In this document: piece after piece, positions 17,764 to 26,871 of the stretch | Numbering within the stretch: position 1 is the stretch's first letter | How the letters are laid out: the number at the start of each line of letters is the position of its first letter | Assembly: GCA_965227145.1 (NCBI GenBank) | Contig: OZ245730.1 | Coordinates: forward strand, 5,518,001 to 5,582,000 | Direction of reading: 5' to 3' | Source: JACKAQ01 sp965227145 | GTDB taxonomy: Bacteria > Calditrichota > Calditrichia > RBG-13-44-9 > J075 | DNA: 64,000 nucleotides | Notes under the pieces: model-generated | The model's input: only the letters and a program-made list of their open reading frames with translations | Told to the model about the DNA's origin: nothing | Database searches by the model: none | Made by a program: the position numbers and the translations under genes

Positions 17764-19560
17764 ATGATACGGTATATCATACCCGTTTTGCTTATTTGCC
17801 TTCTTATTAGCGCTGCGACAGATGCCCAAACCAACCCGCCCAAAGGTGTGGCGGTAAACGCAGGCACGCAAACCACCTGGCAAGCCATAGCCAGCCGCAT
17901 TCCCGGTGGACTGGACGCCCGGCGCATTGCCCACCTGGAGCAGGAATGGCAGGTGGCGGAGATAGAACCCAACCTCCTGAAAATGACCCACAAGCAAACC
18001 GGAATAATGAAATATGTGGATATTACCAATTTGGAGTTGGATTTGAGCAAGCTCTCCGCCAATACCCAGGTAATCGATCTGATTAATGTCGATACGACGT
18101 TGCATAATTGGAAATATAAGAAAAAAAATATGTTCCCTATTGGCAGTCTGGTAGGTTATCCGATGGTCATTGGTGATTTTAATAATAATGGAAGAATAGA
18201 TTTGGCTGGTTCATACAGAGTGCCATTGCTTTTTCACGAATTGTCAGATGCTGCAGTAGCAGAGTTACAAGCCGATAGCACTTTTACAATTCAAAAGGTA
18301 TATACCGATTCAACTCATACTGTTTTAGCATATGTTGACACAGATAATAATGGACTTGGGGAGCTTGTGTTTTCCAGGCATAACCAATACTTTACTGTTT
18401 ATGAACAAAGCCATCCAGATTCCTTTCCAAATGTAGAGTTGTTTCGTCATCGTTTATGGGAACTAAGTGGAGAAGTTTCTCGCGAGATATTCACTGACTT
18501 GGATCAGGATGGTTTCCGGGAGGTGCTTTACAAGGGCGATGATTCCCTGCAGCCCAACAGTCACCAGATTTTTGTCGCTGAATATAAACCGGCTTCAGGT
18601 ACGATGGAAAGAGTATTTGGATATGTTCCCTCGCCAGACTGGCGAACCTCCCGGTTTAGCATCGGGGACTTCGATAGAGATGGATTTTTAGAATTTGCGA
18701 CCGGTAGTCTTACCGGTCAGGTTTATGTGGTAGAAAATACCGGTGATGACAGCTACCAGCCCACTTTTCAGGACACGGTTTCTACACCGAATGCGTATCT
18801 GACAACGCCAGCCAGTGATATTGATGGAAATGGAAAAACTGAATTTTTTTTGGGGGGGAGCGCTTATTACAACGGGATACCAGCAACCCGTATTTACTGG
18901 TTTGAATCCGATGCAGACAATGATTATATCAAACGAAGAAGTTTTTTTCTGCTCGGTACGGATGTTTTGGGTTTCGATATAGTATTTGTTCACGATATAA
19001 ATGGCGACGGAGTGGACGACCTGGTGTTTTCGTTTTCATTTTCCATAGTCATGCTCATCTGGAATAACACGACCGAACAGTTTGACCTGTTCTATTACGA
19101 TGCCTGGGAAAATAATACCCAGGAAATCCACAGCATTAACATGTTTGATGTATTTAATTCCGGCAAACCGGATTTGTTTGTGAACGTGTTAGATATTTCA
19201 ACTTCTCCCCTTATCCGTACCTATTTTTACCGATACAATACAATTGTAGGAATACCCGACAACATCTCAGACATTGATGATTTTAGTTTAGATCAGAACT
19301 ACCCAAATCCTTTTAACGGCAATACCAGATTACGTTTTTATCTCCCAAAACAAGACAAAATTTCATTGAAAATTTATGAGATCACTGGAAAGGAGGTGGT
19401 GCGTTTAGTTGAAGGCCAAAGTTATGCTCCGGGAGAGCATGTAATTAATTGGAACGGTCTCAATAATTTCGGAAAGGAGGTGAGTTCCGGTATTTATCTG
19501 TATGAGTTGAAAGTGGGGAGGGATAGGGAACAGGTTAAAAAAATGTTGTATCTCAAATGA
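17764..19560 (+). CDS. Secreted FG-GAP/VCBS-type propeller protein with sorting domain
   Basis: A 598-residue exported protein. It has a signal peptide (residues 1-22, IIPVLLICLLISAATDAQ). At least six Ca-binding FG-GAP-like repeats follow (GDFNNNGRIDLAGSY, DTDNNGLGELVFS, TDLDQDGFREVLY, GDFDRDGFLEFATG, SDIDGNGKTEFFLG, HDINGDGVDDLVFS), implying a beta-propeller. The C-terminal sorting domain has DQNYPNPFNGNTRLRFYLP and ends KKMLYLK. Ligand or substrate unknown; such propellers usually mediate adhesion or binding. Base composition from about 18080 to 18460 is visibly more AT-rich than neighbouring genes. The next gene follows after 18 bases. Confidence 0.88.
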   Translation: MIRYIIPVLLICLLISAATDAQTNPPKGVAVNAGTQTTWQAIASRIPGGLDARRIAHLEQEWQVAEIEPNLLKMTHKQTGIMKYVDITNLELDLSKLSANTQVIDLINVDTTLHNWKYKKKNMFPIGSLVGYPMVIGDFNNNGRIDLAGSYRVPLLFHELSDAAVAELQADSTFTIQKVYTDSTHTVLAYVDTDNNGLGELVFSRHNQYFTVYEQSHPDSFPNVELFRHRLWELSGEVSREIFTDLDQDGFREVLYKGDDSLQPNSHQIFVAEYKPASGTMERVFGYVPSPDWRTSRFSIGDFDRDGFLEFATGSLTGQVYVVENTGDDSYQPTFQDTVSTPNAYLTTPASDIDGNGKTEFFLGGSAYYNGIPATRIYWFESDADNDYIKRRSFFLLGTDVLGFDIVFVHDINGDGVDDLVFSFSFSIVMLIWNNTTEQFDLFYYDAWENNTQEIHSINMFDVFNSGKPDLFVNVLDISTSPLIRTYFYRYNTIVGIPDNISDIDDFSLDQNYPNPFNGNTRLRFYLPKQDKISLKIYEITGKEVVRLVEGQSYAPGEHVINWNGLNNFGKEVSSGIYLYELKVGRDREQVKKMLYLK

Positions 19561-19578
19561 ACCAAAAGGAGAAAAGTT

Positions 19579-21300
19579 ATGTATTACCGCATTTGTTTAC
19601 TTGGCATTATGTTGCTGGTTCCTTTTTTGGGATTTTCGCAAAGCAGCAACTGGAATTCTGTGATTAACCTGAACGTGAGCGTAAACAGCAGCGACCGGAT
19701 TGATCTGTTCACGGATAAAGACGGTAATCATGTTATTGTTCAGAAATACAATCAATTGGAGTATTACCTGTTTAGCGCAACAGGCACGCAGATTCGTACT
19801 TGAGTCAGGGATAACAACGTCAGCGAAGATCCGAGCTTGAGCCGGATTGTCGGCTGGGAAGGGAAGCTGTATATCATCTACAAGGAAGGCAACAAGATTA
19901 AAACCCAAAAATCCACTGACGCCGGAGCAAGCTGGTCAACCTCTGCAGTACAGGAAATTACCATGAGCAACAGCACCAGCAACGGAATTGATGCATGGAC
20001 GGACGGCAACGGGGTTCACCTGGTTTACGCCGAATTTGACAATAGTAACGGCGTTTATAAAACACTGTATCAAAGAAATAATGGAATTAATTCCAGTTGG
20101 ATAGAGCAAAAAGACGTCACCGATGAAACCAATGTTTCCGGCGGCTTTCCCAGCGTCACCAGCTCTGGCAGTCGTGTGCATATTGGCTATACCAATGGCT
20201 CAGATACAAACCCGATAACCAACAGAGGCGACGAAACAAGGTCCCGTGATAAAGTGATCAACGGGTCGTGGCAGTCTTCGCAAAACATCCAATCTTCTCC
20301 ACAGGATTTTTTCGAGTTAAATGCAGTGATAACAACCGGTTCCAAGTTGCACGGCTTTTATTACGACGGGACCTATTTTGCACAAGGTCTGTATCATAAA
20401 ACCCGGGATTTGACCGGCAGTAGCTGGTCGGGCAGCGCAACATATATTTCAGCATCCTACGTTGGGTATAAAATTGATATGAGCGTTACTGCAAACGACA
20501 AACTGCATATCGTTTATCCTGATCTCAGCTCTGGAGAACTAAAATATAACGAATGGAGCGGAAGTTGGTCGTCGTCTGACTATAGTTTTACTTCAGAGGG
20601 AGCACACCAACAAATTGCAGCCAACAGCAGCGATGTTTACGTATTGTGGATTGACGACGATAACGAAACCCTCAAACTCCGCCAACGCGATTTCGCGCCG
20701 CTAGCGCCTGTAAACCTGGTTCGCTCCATATCAAGCTCGCACCCGCGCATTGATTGGGATGCGAATGCGGAAGCGGATCTGGATGAATACGAAGTCTGGA
20801 AGAAAAAAGGAAGCGGCAGTTGGGGATTGTTGGCAACCACCGGCAACGATTATTATGTTGATGCGACTGAAAGCGGGGTTAGTTTATATCCCCAGGTTAA
20901 TAATATTGAGATCAAATACAAGCTGAAAGCAGTTGACCAGGGAAGTAATGCTTCGGACTATTCTGCGGAGGTGACGTTCAACCAAAGCGGTGGCGGTCTG
21001 GACAAAAAGGGCAGCCCGAACGACGATGCATTGCCGAAAGTCTTTGCCCTGGAACAAAACTACCCAAACCCGTTTAACCCGTCAACTGCTATCCGTTATT
21101 CACTACCGGAAGCGACTCATATAACATTGACGGTTTACAACCTTTCCGGCGAAACAGTGGCGACCCTGGTAAATGGTGAGCAGGCAGCCGGTTCATATGA
21201 TACTGTTTTTGATGCATCCGGACTACCTTCCGGTGTTTATCTATACCGCTTAACAACCCCGGTTGTTAGCCAAAGCCGTAAAATGATGATACTAAAATAA
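19579..21300 (+). pseudogene. BNR/sialidase-like secreted protein with sorting domain, interrupted by in-frame TGA
   Basis: One continuous reading frame of 574 codons is broken only by a TGA at 19801-19803. Codons 1-74 encode a signal peptide (ICLLGIMLLVPFLGFSQ) and the propeller start (DRIDLFTDKDGNHVIVQKYN). After the stop the same frame continues as VRDNNVSEDPSLSRIVGWEG into further BNR-like blades (KTQKSTDAGASWST). A fibronectin-III-like domain follows (VNLVRSISSSHPRIDWD), then the sorting domain (EQNYPNPFNPSTAIRYSLP, ending KMMILK). It could be a recent nonsense mutation, a sequencing or assembly error, or readthrough. Codon usage downstream is normal, arguing against old decay. Confidence 0.8.
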
Positions 21301-21531
21301 AAGCCTGCCGTTTTTTGGAGAATCCCTGGTTTGAGCGCCCGGAATCTCGGTTACGACAGGCTGAAATTTACGCTATCCGGTTATTGAATAACTGCAATAG
21401 CCGGGTAAAATATATAACAAAAGATAGCAAAATTCAAAAGTAGATGTTAAATGTAAAATTACCGTTTTTTAGGGACTTTTGAATAAGATAAAAAGTTATA
21501 AACGCCAATAAAACGATCCGGTATTAAACAT

Positions 21532-21561
21532 AAAAAAGGCAAACAAACGTTCGCCTTTTTT
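21532..21561. terminator. Bidirectional terminator
   Basis: AAAAAAGGC...GCCTTTTTT with an inner GGCAAAC / GTTCGCC stem (one mismatch) lies between the convergent interrupted BNR gene and the thioredoxin-TPR gene. It serves both strands. Confidence 0.75.
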
Positions 21562-21565
21562 GCTG

Positions 21566-22375
21566 CTAATACATTGCCCGGCTGAGGCGCGTGCGGTAAT
21601 CGCGGGTGAGTTCGCTGCTATCGCCCAAATATTTGAAAATGGCGATGCAGGCTTTCCGGGCGCCGTCGTCATCGTAATAGCGATCTTCGATAATAATTTC
21701 GATAAACGCTTTCAAGGCTTTCTCAAAATCCAGATTTTTTAAATGCGCAATTGCCTGTAAATATTGGGATTTAACCGTTGCTTCCGGCAGCTTGTCCGGG
21801 TTTTCCGCACGATCGTATAAATAGGCAATTTCGTTGAGCGCTTCGCTCAAATCGTAGTGCTCGGTGCCTTCCAAATCCTGGGCCAGCTCCACCGCTTTTT
21901 GGGGATCGCTAAACGCCAGCGATCGCGCCAGCATGGCTTTGGCAGCCAGATTTCCCGGCTCCGCAGCCAAAACGCTCTGCAAAATTTCCTGTGATTTTTG
22001 GATGTCGCCACGCTGGAGCAAATCCGCGGCCTGCGCCACATGTTGGGCAAATTTGCTGGGAATGGCTTTTTGCAACCATTGCTCAATCGCAGCTTCCGGC
22101 ATCGCGCCGGTAAATTCATCCGTAACTTCGCCATCGATAAACAGCTTCACATTCGGGATGCCGCGAATGCCGTATTGCATCGCCAATTCCTGGTGCACCT
22201 CGGTGTTCACTTTAGCGAGAACCCAATTATCTTTGTGTTTTTCAGCCAGTTTTTCCAGCACCGGACCGAGAATTTTGCAGGGTCCGCACCATTCCGCCCA
22301 AAAATCGACCAGCACCGGTTTTTCAAAGCTTTTCTGGATCACTTCCTGTTGAAAATTTTGAACATCGTATGTCAT
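21566..22375 (-). CDS. CnoX/YbbN-like thioredoxin-TPR co-chaperone
   Basis: A 269-residue cytosolic protein. Residues 1-110 are a thioredoxin fold with an intact active site WAEWCGPCK (Cys30, Cys33) and cis-proline motif GIRGIPNVKLF. Residues 115-269 are TPR-like helices (AADLLQRGDIQKSQEILQSV, ALKAFIEIIIED). This layout is that of CnoX/YbbN, which protects oxidised clients and hands them to chaperones. Retaining both active-site cysteines suggests redox activity. Monocistronic and convergent with the preceding secreted-protein cluster. Confidence 0.88.
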   Translation of the reverse strand: MTYDVQNFQQEVIQKSFEKPVLVDFWAEWCGPCKILGPVLEKLAEKHKDNWVLAKVNTEVHQELAMQYGIRGIPNVKLFIDGEVTDEFTGAMPEAAIEQWLQKAIPSKFAQHVAQAADLLQRGDIQKSQEILQSVLAAEPGNLAAKAMLARSLAFSDPQKAVELAQDLEGTEHYDLSEALNEIAYLYDRAENPDKLPEATVKSQYLQAIAHLKNLDFEKALKAFIEIIIEDRYYDDDGARKACIAIFKYLGDSSELTRDYRTRLSRAMY

Positions 22376-22538
22376 TGTTTAACCTCATTTGCGTTTTCAA
22401 TTAACTGTTGATAAGATTCAAAAGGATCGTTTTCGTTGCAAGAAAATTAATTTCTTTTCCGGCATTTGCTTCGTATTATCAAAACGGGTGATCGCGGGTC
22501 TTTTAAATATGATGAAAACAAAACCGGGAGGTTTTTAA

Positions 22539-23264
22539 CTGGACGCAGTAAAATTGGGAATGGCGTTGATTTTTGCGGGCATCGCGCTGCTGATTTGCCA
22601 ACCGGCGCCGCAACAACCGGTTGAGGTTGCAGATTCCGCGATTGGCCAAACCGCGCAGCAAACCGGCGAAAGCAATTACCTGCTCTATCTGCCGGAAAAT
22701 TTTTCGGAAGAAACGCGCTGGCCGCTGATCGTTTATTTGCACGGTGCATCGCTGCGGGGCGAAAATCCCAAAAAAGTGGGCGAATACGGCTTACCGCGAA
22801 TGTTAAAACAGCGCCGCGATTTTCCGTTTGTGGTACTCTCGCCGCAATGCCCGTCCGGCGAAAGCTGGCACGAACAGGATTGGCTGATGCCGCTCATCGA
22901 TGAAATTTCAGAAACATACGGCATCGATACGCAGCGAGTTTACCTAACCGGCGTTAGTTTGGGGGGCAGCGGCACCTGGTTTTGGGGCGCGCAATTTCCG
23001 GAGAAATTTGCGGCAATCGCACCGTTGTGCGGCTACGGCAATCCCGAAACGGCTGATGCGCTGAAACACATGCCGATCTGGACATTTCACGGCGCAAAAG
23101 ATCGCACAGTGCCCGTCGAACTCACCGATAAAATGGTTGCCGCGCTGGAAGCCGCGGACGGCAACGTGCGGTTTTCGCGATTGCGCAACAAAGGCCATAA
23201 TATTGTGGAAGACGTGTATCAAAATGAAGATTTGTATGAATGGTTTCTCGAACATTGCCGCTGA
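22539..23264 (+). CDS. Exported alpha/beta-hydrolase (esterase/depolymerase-like)
   Basis: A 241-residue hydrolase with a short hydrophobic N-terminal segment (GMALIFAGIALLIC, possibly a lipoprotein cysteine but a poor lipobox). The fold motifs are WPLIVYLHGASLRGE (oxyanion region), nucleophile GVSLGGSGTW, acid in HGAKDRTVPVE and base in RNKGHNIVEDVY. It resembles phospholipase/carboxylesterase or PHB-depolymerase-like enzymes; substrate unknown. The start is uncertain. The GGGAGG ribosome-binding site at 22526-22531 best fits a CTG at 22539. TTG 22554 and ATG 22560 are alternatives. Confidence 0.8.
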   Translation: MDAVKLGMALIFAGIALLICQPAPQQPVEVADSAIGQTAQQTGESNYLLYLPENFSEETRWPLIVYLHGASLRGENPKKVGEYGLPRMLKQRRDFPFVVLSPQCPSGESWHEQDWLMPLIDEISETYGIDTQRVYLTGVSLGGSGTWFWGAQFPEKFAAIAPLCGYGNPETADALKHMPIWTFHGAKDRTVPVELTDKMVAALEAADGNVRFSRLRNKGHNIVEDVYQNEDLYEWFLEHCR

Positions 23265-23358
23265 AGATTTTTGCACCAGTTGAGGAAAATTGCAACATCG
23301 CACCACAATCTACGTTTATTCAACTGTTCGATTGTGAACAATTAAAATGGAGACAATA

Positions 23359-23892
23359 ATGGACAGAAAATCGTTAATTACCGGAATCTTGTTTATCGGA
23401 ATAGGCGTGTTACTACTGGCGGATAACCTGGATTTTATCCGGGTGGAATGGCAATATTTTTTCGAAGATTTCTTCCAGTTATGGCCAGTGCTGATGATGG
23501 CCGGCGGTGCAGGATTTTGGCTGAACTGGCTGCGCAACCGCGAAAACGTGGGTCAGTTGCTGCCCGGCACAATTTTGCTCACTTACGGCAGCCTGTTTTT
23601 GTATTTATCGCTGACCGGCGAATGGTGGCAAATGGGTGAATATAATTTATGGTCGCTGTTTATCGCCGGTCCGGGGCTGGGTTTTCTGGCAATGTATTTG
23701 TTCGGCAAACAAGATCGCGGACAGTTGGTTACTGCCGGAATTTTGTTGGCAATCAGTGCGTTGTTTTTCGCCGGCGTGAACAATTTCCGGTTGATTTGGC
23801 CGGTAATTTTGATAATCATCGGCATTCGATTGATTTTTAAAAACCGACGCGATGACAACCAAATACCCACAGCACACGAACAAAATCGATGA
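23359..23892 (+). CDS. DUF5668/LiaI-LiaF-like membrane protein
   Basis: A 177-residue integral membrane protein with about five hydrophobic helices (LITGILFIGIGVLLLADNLD at the start; LIWPVILIIIGIRLIF before a charged tail). The opening GILFIGIGVLLLADN pattern is typical of DUF5668 and LiaI/LiaF-like stress-response membrane proteins. GGAG lies 8 bases before the ATG at 23359; the ATG at 23347 has no site. Its last four bases (ATGA) overlap the next gene, so the two are translationally coupled. Confidence 0.75.
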   Translation: MDRKSLITGILFIGIGVLLLADNLDFIRVEWQYFFEDFFQLWPVLMMAGGAGFWLNWLRNRENVGQLLPGTILLTYGSLFLYLSLTGEWWQMGEYNLWSLFIAGPGLGFLAMYLFGKQDRGQLVTAGILLAISALFFAGVNNFRLIWPVILIIIGIRLIFKNRRDDNQIPTAHEQNR

Positions 23893-24521
23893 ATTATATA
23901 TACTTACACGGTTTTGCATCCAGCCCAAAATCTTACAAAGGATCATACATTCAGCAGCGTTTTGCGGAAATCGGCAAAACGCTGCATTGTCCGGATTTGA
24001 ACGGCGCGGATTTTGAACACCTGACCATTTCCAGTCAATTGAGCATCATTCGCGAACTGGCGGATTCGCTTTCCGGCGAGCTGACGCTCATCGGTTCCAG
24101 CCTGGGCGGATATTTGGCGGCACTGTTTGCAGAGGACGAACCGCGCGTTTCACGATTGGCGATGATGTGTCCGGCGTTTCAATTTGCCGGCAGATACGCC
24201 AAACGCATGCCGCCGGAAACGCTGGAAAAATGGCGAAATGACGGATTTATCGAACTGTATCATTTCGGATACAAAACAGATAAACGGTTGCATTTTGGGG
24301 TGATCGAAGATGCGGCTCCGCACGATAACCGGAATCTGAATCGCCGTTTGCCGGCGCTGATCATCCACGGATTGCGCGATGAAGTTGTGCCATATTCGCT
24401 GAGTGTGGATTATTTGGAAGGTCAGCCGCAGGCGCAATTGCTGCTGCTCAATGCGGATCACGGCATGGCGGATGCCGTGGATTTGATCTGGCAGCAGATC
24501 AAATTATTTCTGGAAATTTGA
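23889..24521 (+). CDS. YqiA/YcfP-family alpha/beta-hydrolase
   Basis: A 210-residue cytosolic esterase-like protein. It opens MNYIYLHGFASSPKSYKG, the family's hallmark. The nucleophile is in TLIGSSLGGYLAALFAE, the acid in HGLRDEVVPYS and the histidine in LNADHGMADAVDLIW. YqiA of E. coli has esterase activity on short acyl substrates; the natural substrate is unknown. Translation is coupled to the DUF5668 gene by an ATGA overlap. It ends 6 bases from the convergent AI-2E-type gene. Confidence 0.88.
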   Translation: MNYIYLHGFASSPKSYKGSYIQQRFAEIGKTLHCPDLNGADFEHLTISSQLSIIRELADSLSGELTLIGSSLGGYLAALFAEDEPRVSRLAMMCPAFQFAGRYAKRMPPETLEKWRNDGFIELYHFGYKTDKRLHFGVIEDAAPHDNRNLNRRLPALIIHGLRDEVVPYSLSVDYLEGQPQAQLLLLNADHGMADAVDLIWQQIKLFLEI

Positions 24522-24527
24522 TACCAT

Positions 24528-25571
24528 TTACGAAAAACGATACGTGCGGTAAACTTTCAGTCCTTCCTCGAATGTCACTTTGGCGATTGCTGTAAACGGC
24601 ACCGAAAGCAGCATTCCCAAAATCCCGAAAAATTTTCCCCCGATAATTACCGCAAACAACAACACCAGCGGCGGCAAAGATATATTTCGCGCCATCACGT
24701 TTGGTTGCACAAACACGTTGTCAAACAGTTGAACCAACCCAAACACAATAAAAACATACATTAACTGATCGGAGCCGCCCCCTTCAACAAGGGAAATGAT
24801 GATTGCTGCCAACGCGCCGCAAATGGGACCGACATACGGAATCACATTCGCAATTCCGGCAAAAACACCCACAAACAGCGAATACGGCACGCCGATGACC
24901 CACAACCCAAACGCTGCCAGCGAACTGATAATCACGATGCTAAACATCTGCCCGCGGAAATAGTTGCCGAGCTGTAAATCCATTTTATACAGCAAGTTAC
25001 AGGTTGGCTCAAAATAGCGGTTGGGCACCAGACTGATCAAATGTTTTTTGATGCTGCGACCATCCTTCACCAAAAAAAATGTCATAAACGGAATGAGCAG
25101 CAAATTGGTGAACACAGAAAGCACGCCAAACAGATCCGCAAACAGCGAGCTGCCAAATTGCACCAGCGCATTGGCAATCCGGTTGGTGACGCTCACATCC
25201 TGAACACCGAACATGTTCAGCACATCGTTGATGGCTGTTTGCAATTGGGCGATCAGCAACTGCGCCTTCTCCGGCTGAATGCCTTCGCTGAGATTGCTGA
25301 TTTCTCGCGTAATAAGGGGGATGATCGTTACAAAAATAGCACCGATTATCGCCAAAAATATTACGGCAAAAATGACGGTCGCAACCGTTCGGCTGGTGCC
25401 GTACGATTCAAATTTGGTGACAACCGGATCAAAAATATAGGCAAGCAATCCGGAAATAACAATCAACCGGACCAGATCGCCAACGGTGAACAGAAAATAA
25501 AAAACGGCAGCTAATCCTGCCAAAAAAATCGTGATTTTTATCCAGCGGCTCAGTTGCTCTTCCATGATCAT
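24528..25571 (-). CDS. AI-2E family transporter/permease
   Basis: A 347-residue membrane protein of the AI-2E transporter (UPF0118/TqsA/PerM) family. It has about eight hydrophobic helices (IFLAGLAAVFYFLFTVGDLV first), a cytoplasmic middle region (FGVQDVSVTNRIANALVQFG), and the conserved C-terminal block IPYVGPICGALAAIIISL and GGKFFGILGMLLSVPFTAI. Known members export autoinducer-2 or, in some cases, act as Na+/H+ antiporters, so the cargo is open. The ATG at 25571 overlaps the stop of the cNMP-binding gene (ATGA); an ATG at 25565 is also possible. Confidence 0.9.
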   Translation of the reverse strand: MIMEEQLSRWIKITIFLAGLAAVFYFLFTVGDLVRLIVISGLLAYIFDPVVTKFESYGTSRTVATVIFAVIFLAIIGAIFVTIIPLITREISNLSEGIQPEKAQLLIAQLQTAINDVLNMFGVQDVSVTNRIANALVQFGSSLFADLFGVLSVFTNLLLIPFMTFFLVKDGRSIKKHLISLVPNRYFEPTCNLLYKMDLQLGNYFRGQMFSIVIISSLAAFGLWVIGVPYSLFVGVFAGIANVIPYVGPICGALAAIIISLVEGGGSDQLMYVFIVFGLVQLFDNVFVQPNVMARNISLPPLVLLFAVIIGGKFFGILGMLLSVPFTAIAKVTFEEGLKVYRTYRFS

Positions 25572-26104
25572 GTCCCGGTTGCTTCGCGGCGTTTTTCCTG
25601 CCGCAATTCGTATAATTTGCGTTGCAACGCCTGCACCTGATCGTTGGATTTTCGCAATCGTTCGCTGATAACAGACATCAGTTGCAACGAAATGGCGAGC
25701 CCGAGTTTGGGCTTTCGCTCGATCAAATCCAGCAAATCCGAGCGGAAAAAGCCGAGCATTTCGCAATCCATCCGGGCAATCACCGTTGCCGATCGCGGGG
25801 AATCGTCCACTAACGCAAGCTCCCCGAAAAAATCACCATCAAATAATTCGGCTATCACCTGTTGGGTCGGTTCGTAAATCACCTGCACTTTGCCCTTCAG
25901 AATGATATACATTCCCGCCGAGGGATCGTTTTGAAAAAAAACGGATTCCCCGGATTTGTAGGTCCGGTGATGCAGGATTCGCTCGACCGCCGCTAAATCC
26001 CGCCGGCTCAACTCCTGAAAAATGGGGATTCGGGAAAGAATGGTGCTGATTTTTTCGGATTCTTCATTGCGGTTGCGGAAAATGTTACTCCAGAAACTAT
26101 CCAT
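25568..26104 (-). CDS. Cyclic-nucleotide-binding domain protein
   Basis: A 178-residue protein with one CAP-family cNMP-binding domain (residues about 25-140): IPIFQELSRRDLAAVERIL, GMYIILKGKVQVIYE, and the phosphate-binding cassette FFGELALVDDSPRSATVIA. The cassette's Arg is kept, so cAMP or cGMP binding is plausible. No DNA-binding domain follows, only a basic coiled-coil-like tail (ERLRKSNDQVQALQRKLYEL). It may gate or regulate the downstream AI-2E-type permease. The start at 26104 has GGAAG 5 bases upstream; the frame is open upstream but lacks a site. Confidence 0.85.
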   Translation of the reverse strand: MDSFWSNIFRNRNEESEKISTILSRIPIFQELSRRDLAAVERILHHRTYKSGESVFFQNDPSAGMYIILKGKVQVIYEPTQQVIAELFDGDFFGELALVDDSPRSATVIARMDCEMLGFFRSDLLDLIERKPKLGLAISLQLMSVISERLRKSNDQVQALQRKLYELRQEKRREATGT

Positions 26105-26420
26105 AGTCTTCCGATATGTAAGTAAAAACTTCCTGTAAACAACATAAATTTCAGTTGATTTGTGCCGCAGTTGCAATAGCCGGAAAACTCACATCGGCTA
26201 TTCTATGATTTTTGGCACACGATAATTTAAGCAATCACATATATTAAAGTTAGTTGTTTTTTTGAATTTGATAAAGTTTGGTTTGCAAGTGGCGATGATT
26301 GTTTTTGAATCCTGACTTTTTTTTTGCAAAATGATCCTATTTGAAATTGCAACTTATTTTCGTAAACTAAAATTGCATTACAGCGTTTGATAGAAGTGTA
26401 TTTTACAACAGGAACAGTAG
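26105..26420. promoter_or_regulatory. 316-bp AT-rich divergent intergenic region
   Basis: No gene is supported. It separates the divergent cNMP-binding gene and the small zinc-ribbon gene and must hold both promoters. No clear operator or repeat was found. Confidence 0.5.
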
Positions 26421-26633
26421 ATGAAAATGATTCGAATATGTGCATGGTGCAAACGACCGATCGGTTTACGTTCGCGAGCATTAAAATGGTTTGGCAGTGA
26501 AGAAACGCACCAGGTTTCTCACGGCATTTGCTGGCGGTGCAAAAAAGATCAGCTGGATCGTTTGCAAACGCTGCCCAAAGATGGCGAAGATCAACCCGAC
26601 ATGAAAGAACCGCTTCAGCAAGAAGTAACCTGA
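26421..26633 (+). CDS. Small zinc-ribbon-like protein
   Basis: A 70-residue basic protein with two CxxC knuckles, ICAWCKRPIG and GICWRCKKDQ, separated by 29 residues around a conserved-looking VSHGICW. This arrangement resembles short CxxC...SHGIC proteins and segments near sensor kinases, but I cannot name the family. The tail is acidic and probably unstructured. An AGGAA site precedes the ATG, and a strong terminator follows at 26646, so it is a real single-gene unit. Confidence 0.7.
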   Translation: MKMIRICAWCKRPIGLRSRALKWFGSEETHQVSHGICWRCKKDQLDRLQTLPKDGEDQPDMKEPLQQEVT

Positions 26634-26645
26634 TAACAAAATCCA

Positions 26646-26672
26646 AAAACCCGCTCCGTCCGAGCGGGTTTT
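26646..26672. terminator. Strong terminator after the small zinc-ribbon gene
   Basis: Perfect 11-bp stem AAAACCCGCTC / GAGCGGGTTTT with a 5-base loop. It is symmetric, so it could act on both strands. Confidence 0.85.
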
Positions 26673-26871
26673 CCATTTAACCCTTCCGCTTTATTTATCA
26701 CCCGTAAATTGTGTAATTCATGGCAATATCATTGATAGCGGTTCCCCAAATCGCTCACAGCAAACGGTAGTATTGTCCATTATTTAATCCATCTTGTTTA
26801 CATTCCCTGTTTCTTTTAGATTTAATTATTCTATCAACAATACGCACATCGTTACCAAAGGAGGTAAATTT

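Noticed and set aside
19801..19803. TGA as a selenocysteine codon
   Set aside because: The host protein is a secreted propeller with no redox motif around the codon, and I see no selenocysteine genes or clear hairpin right after the codon. A nonsense change or sequencing error is simpler.
26227..26676. 149-codon minus-strand open frame over the small zinc-ribbon gene
   Set aside because: No ribosome-binding site or domain, it reads antisense through a clear gene and its terminator, and its composition is that of a shadow frame.
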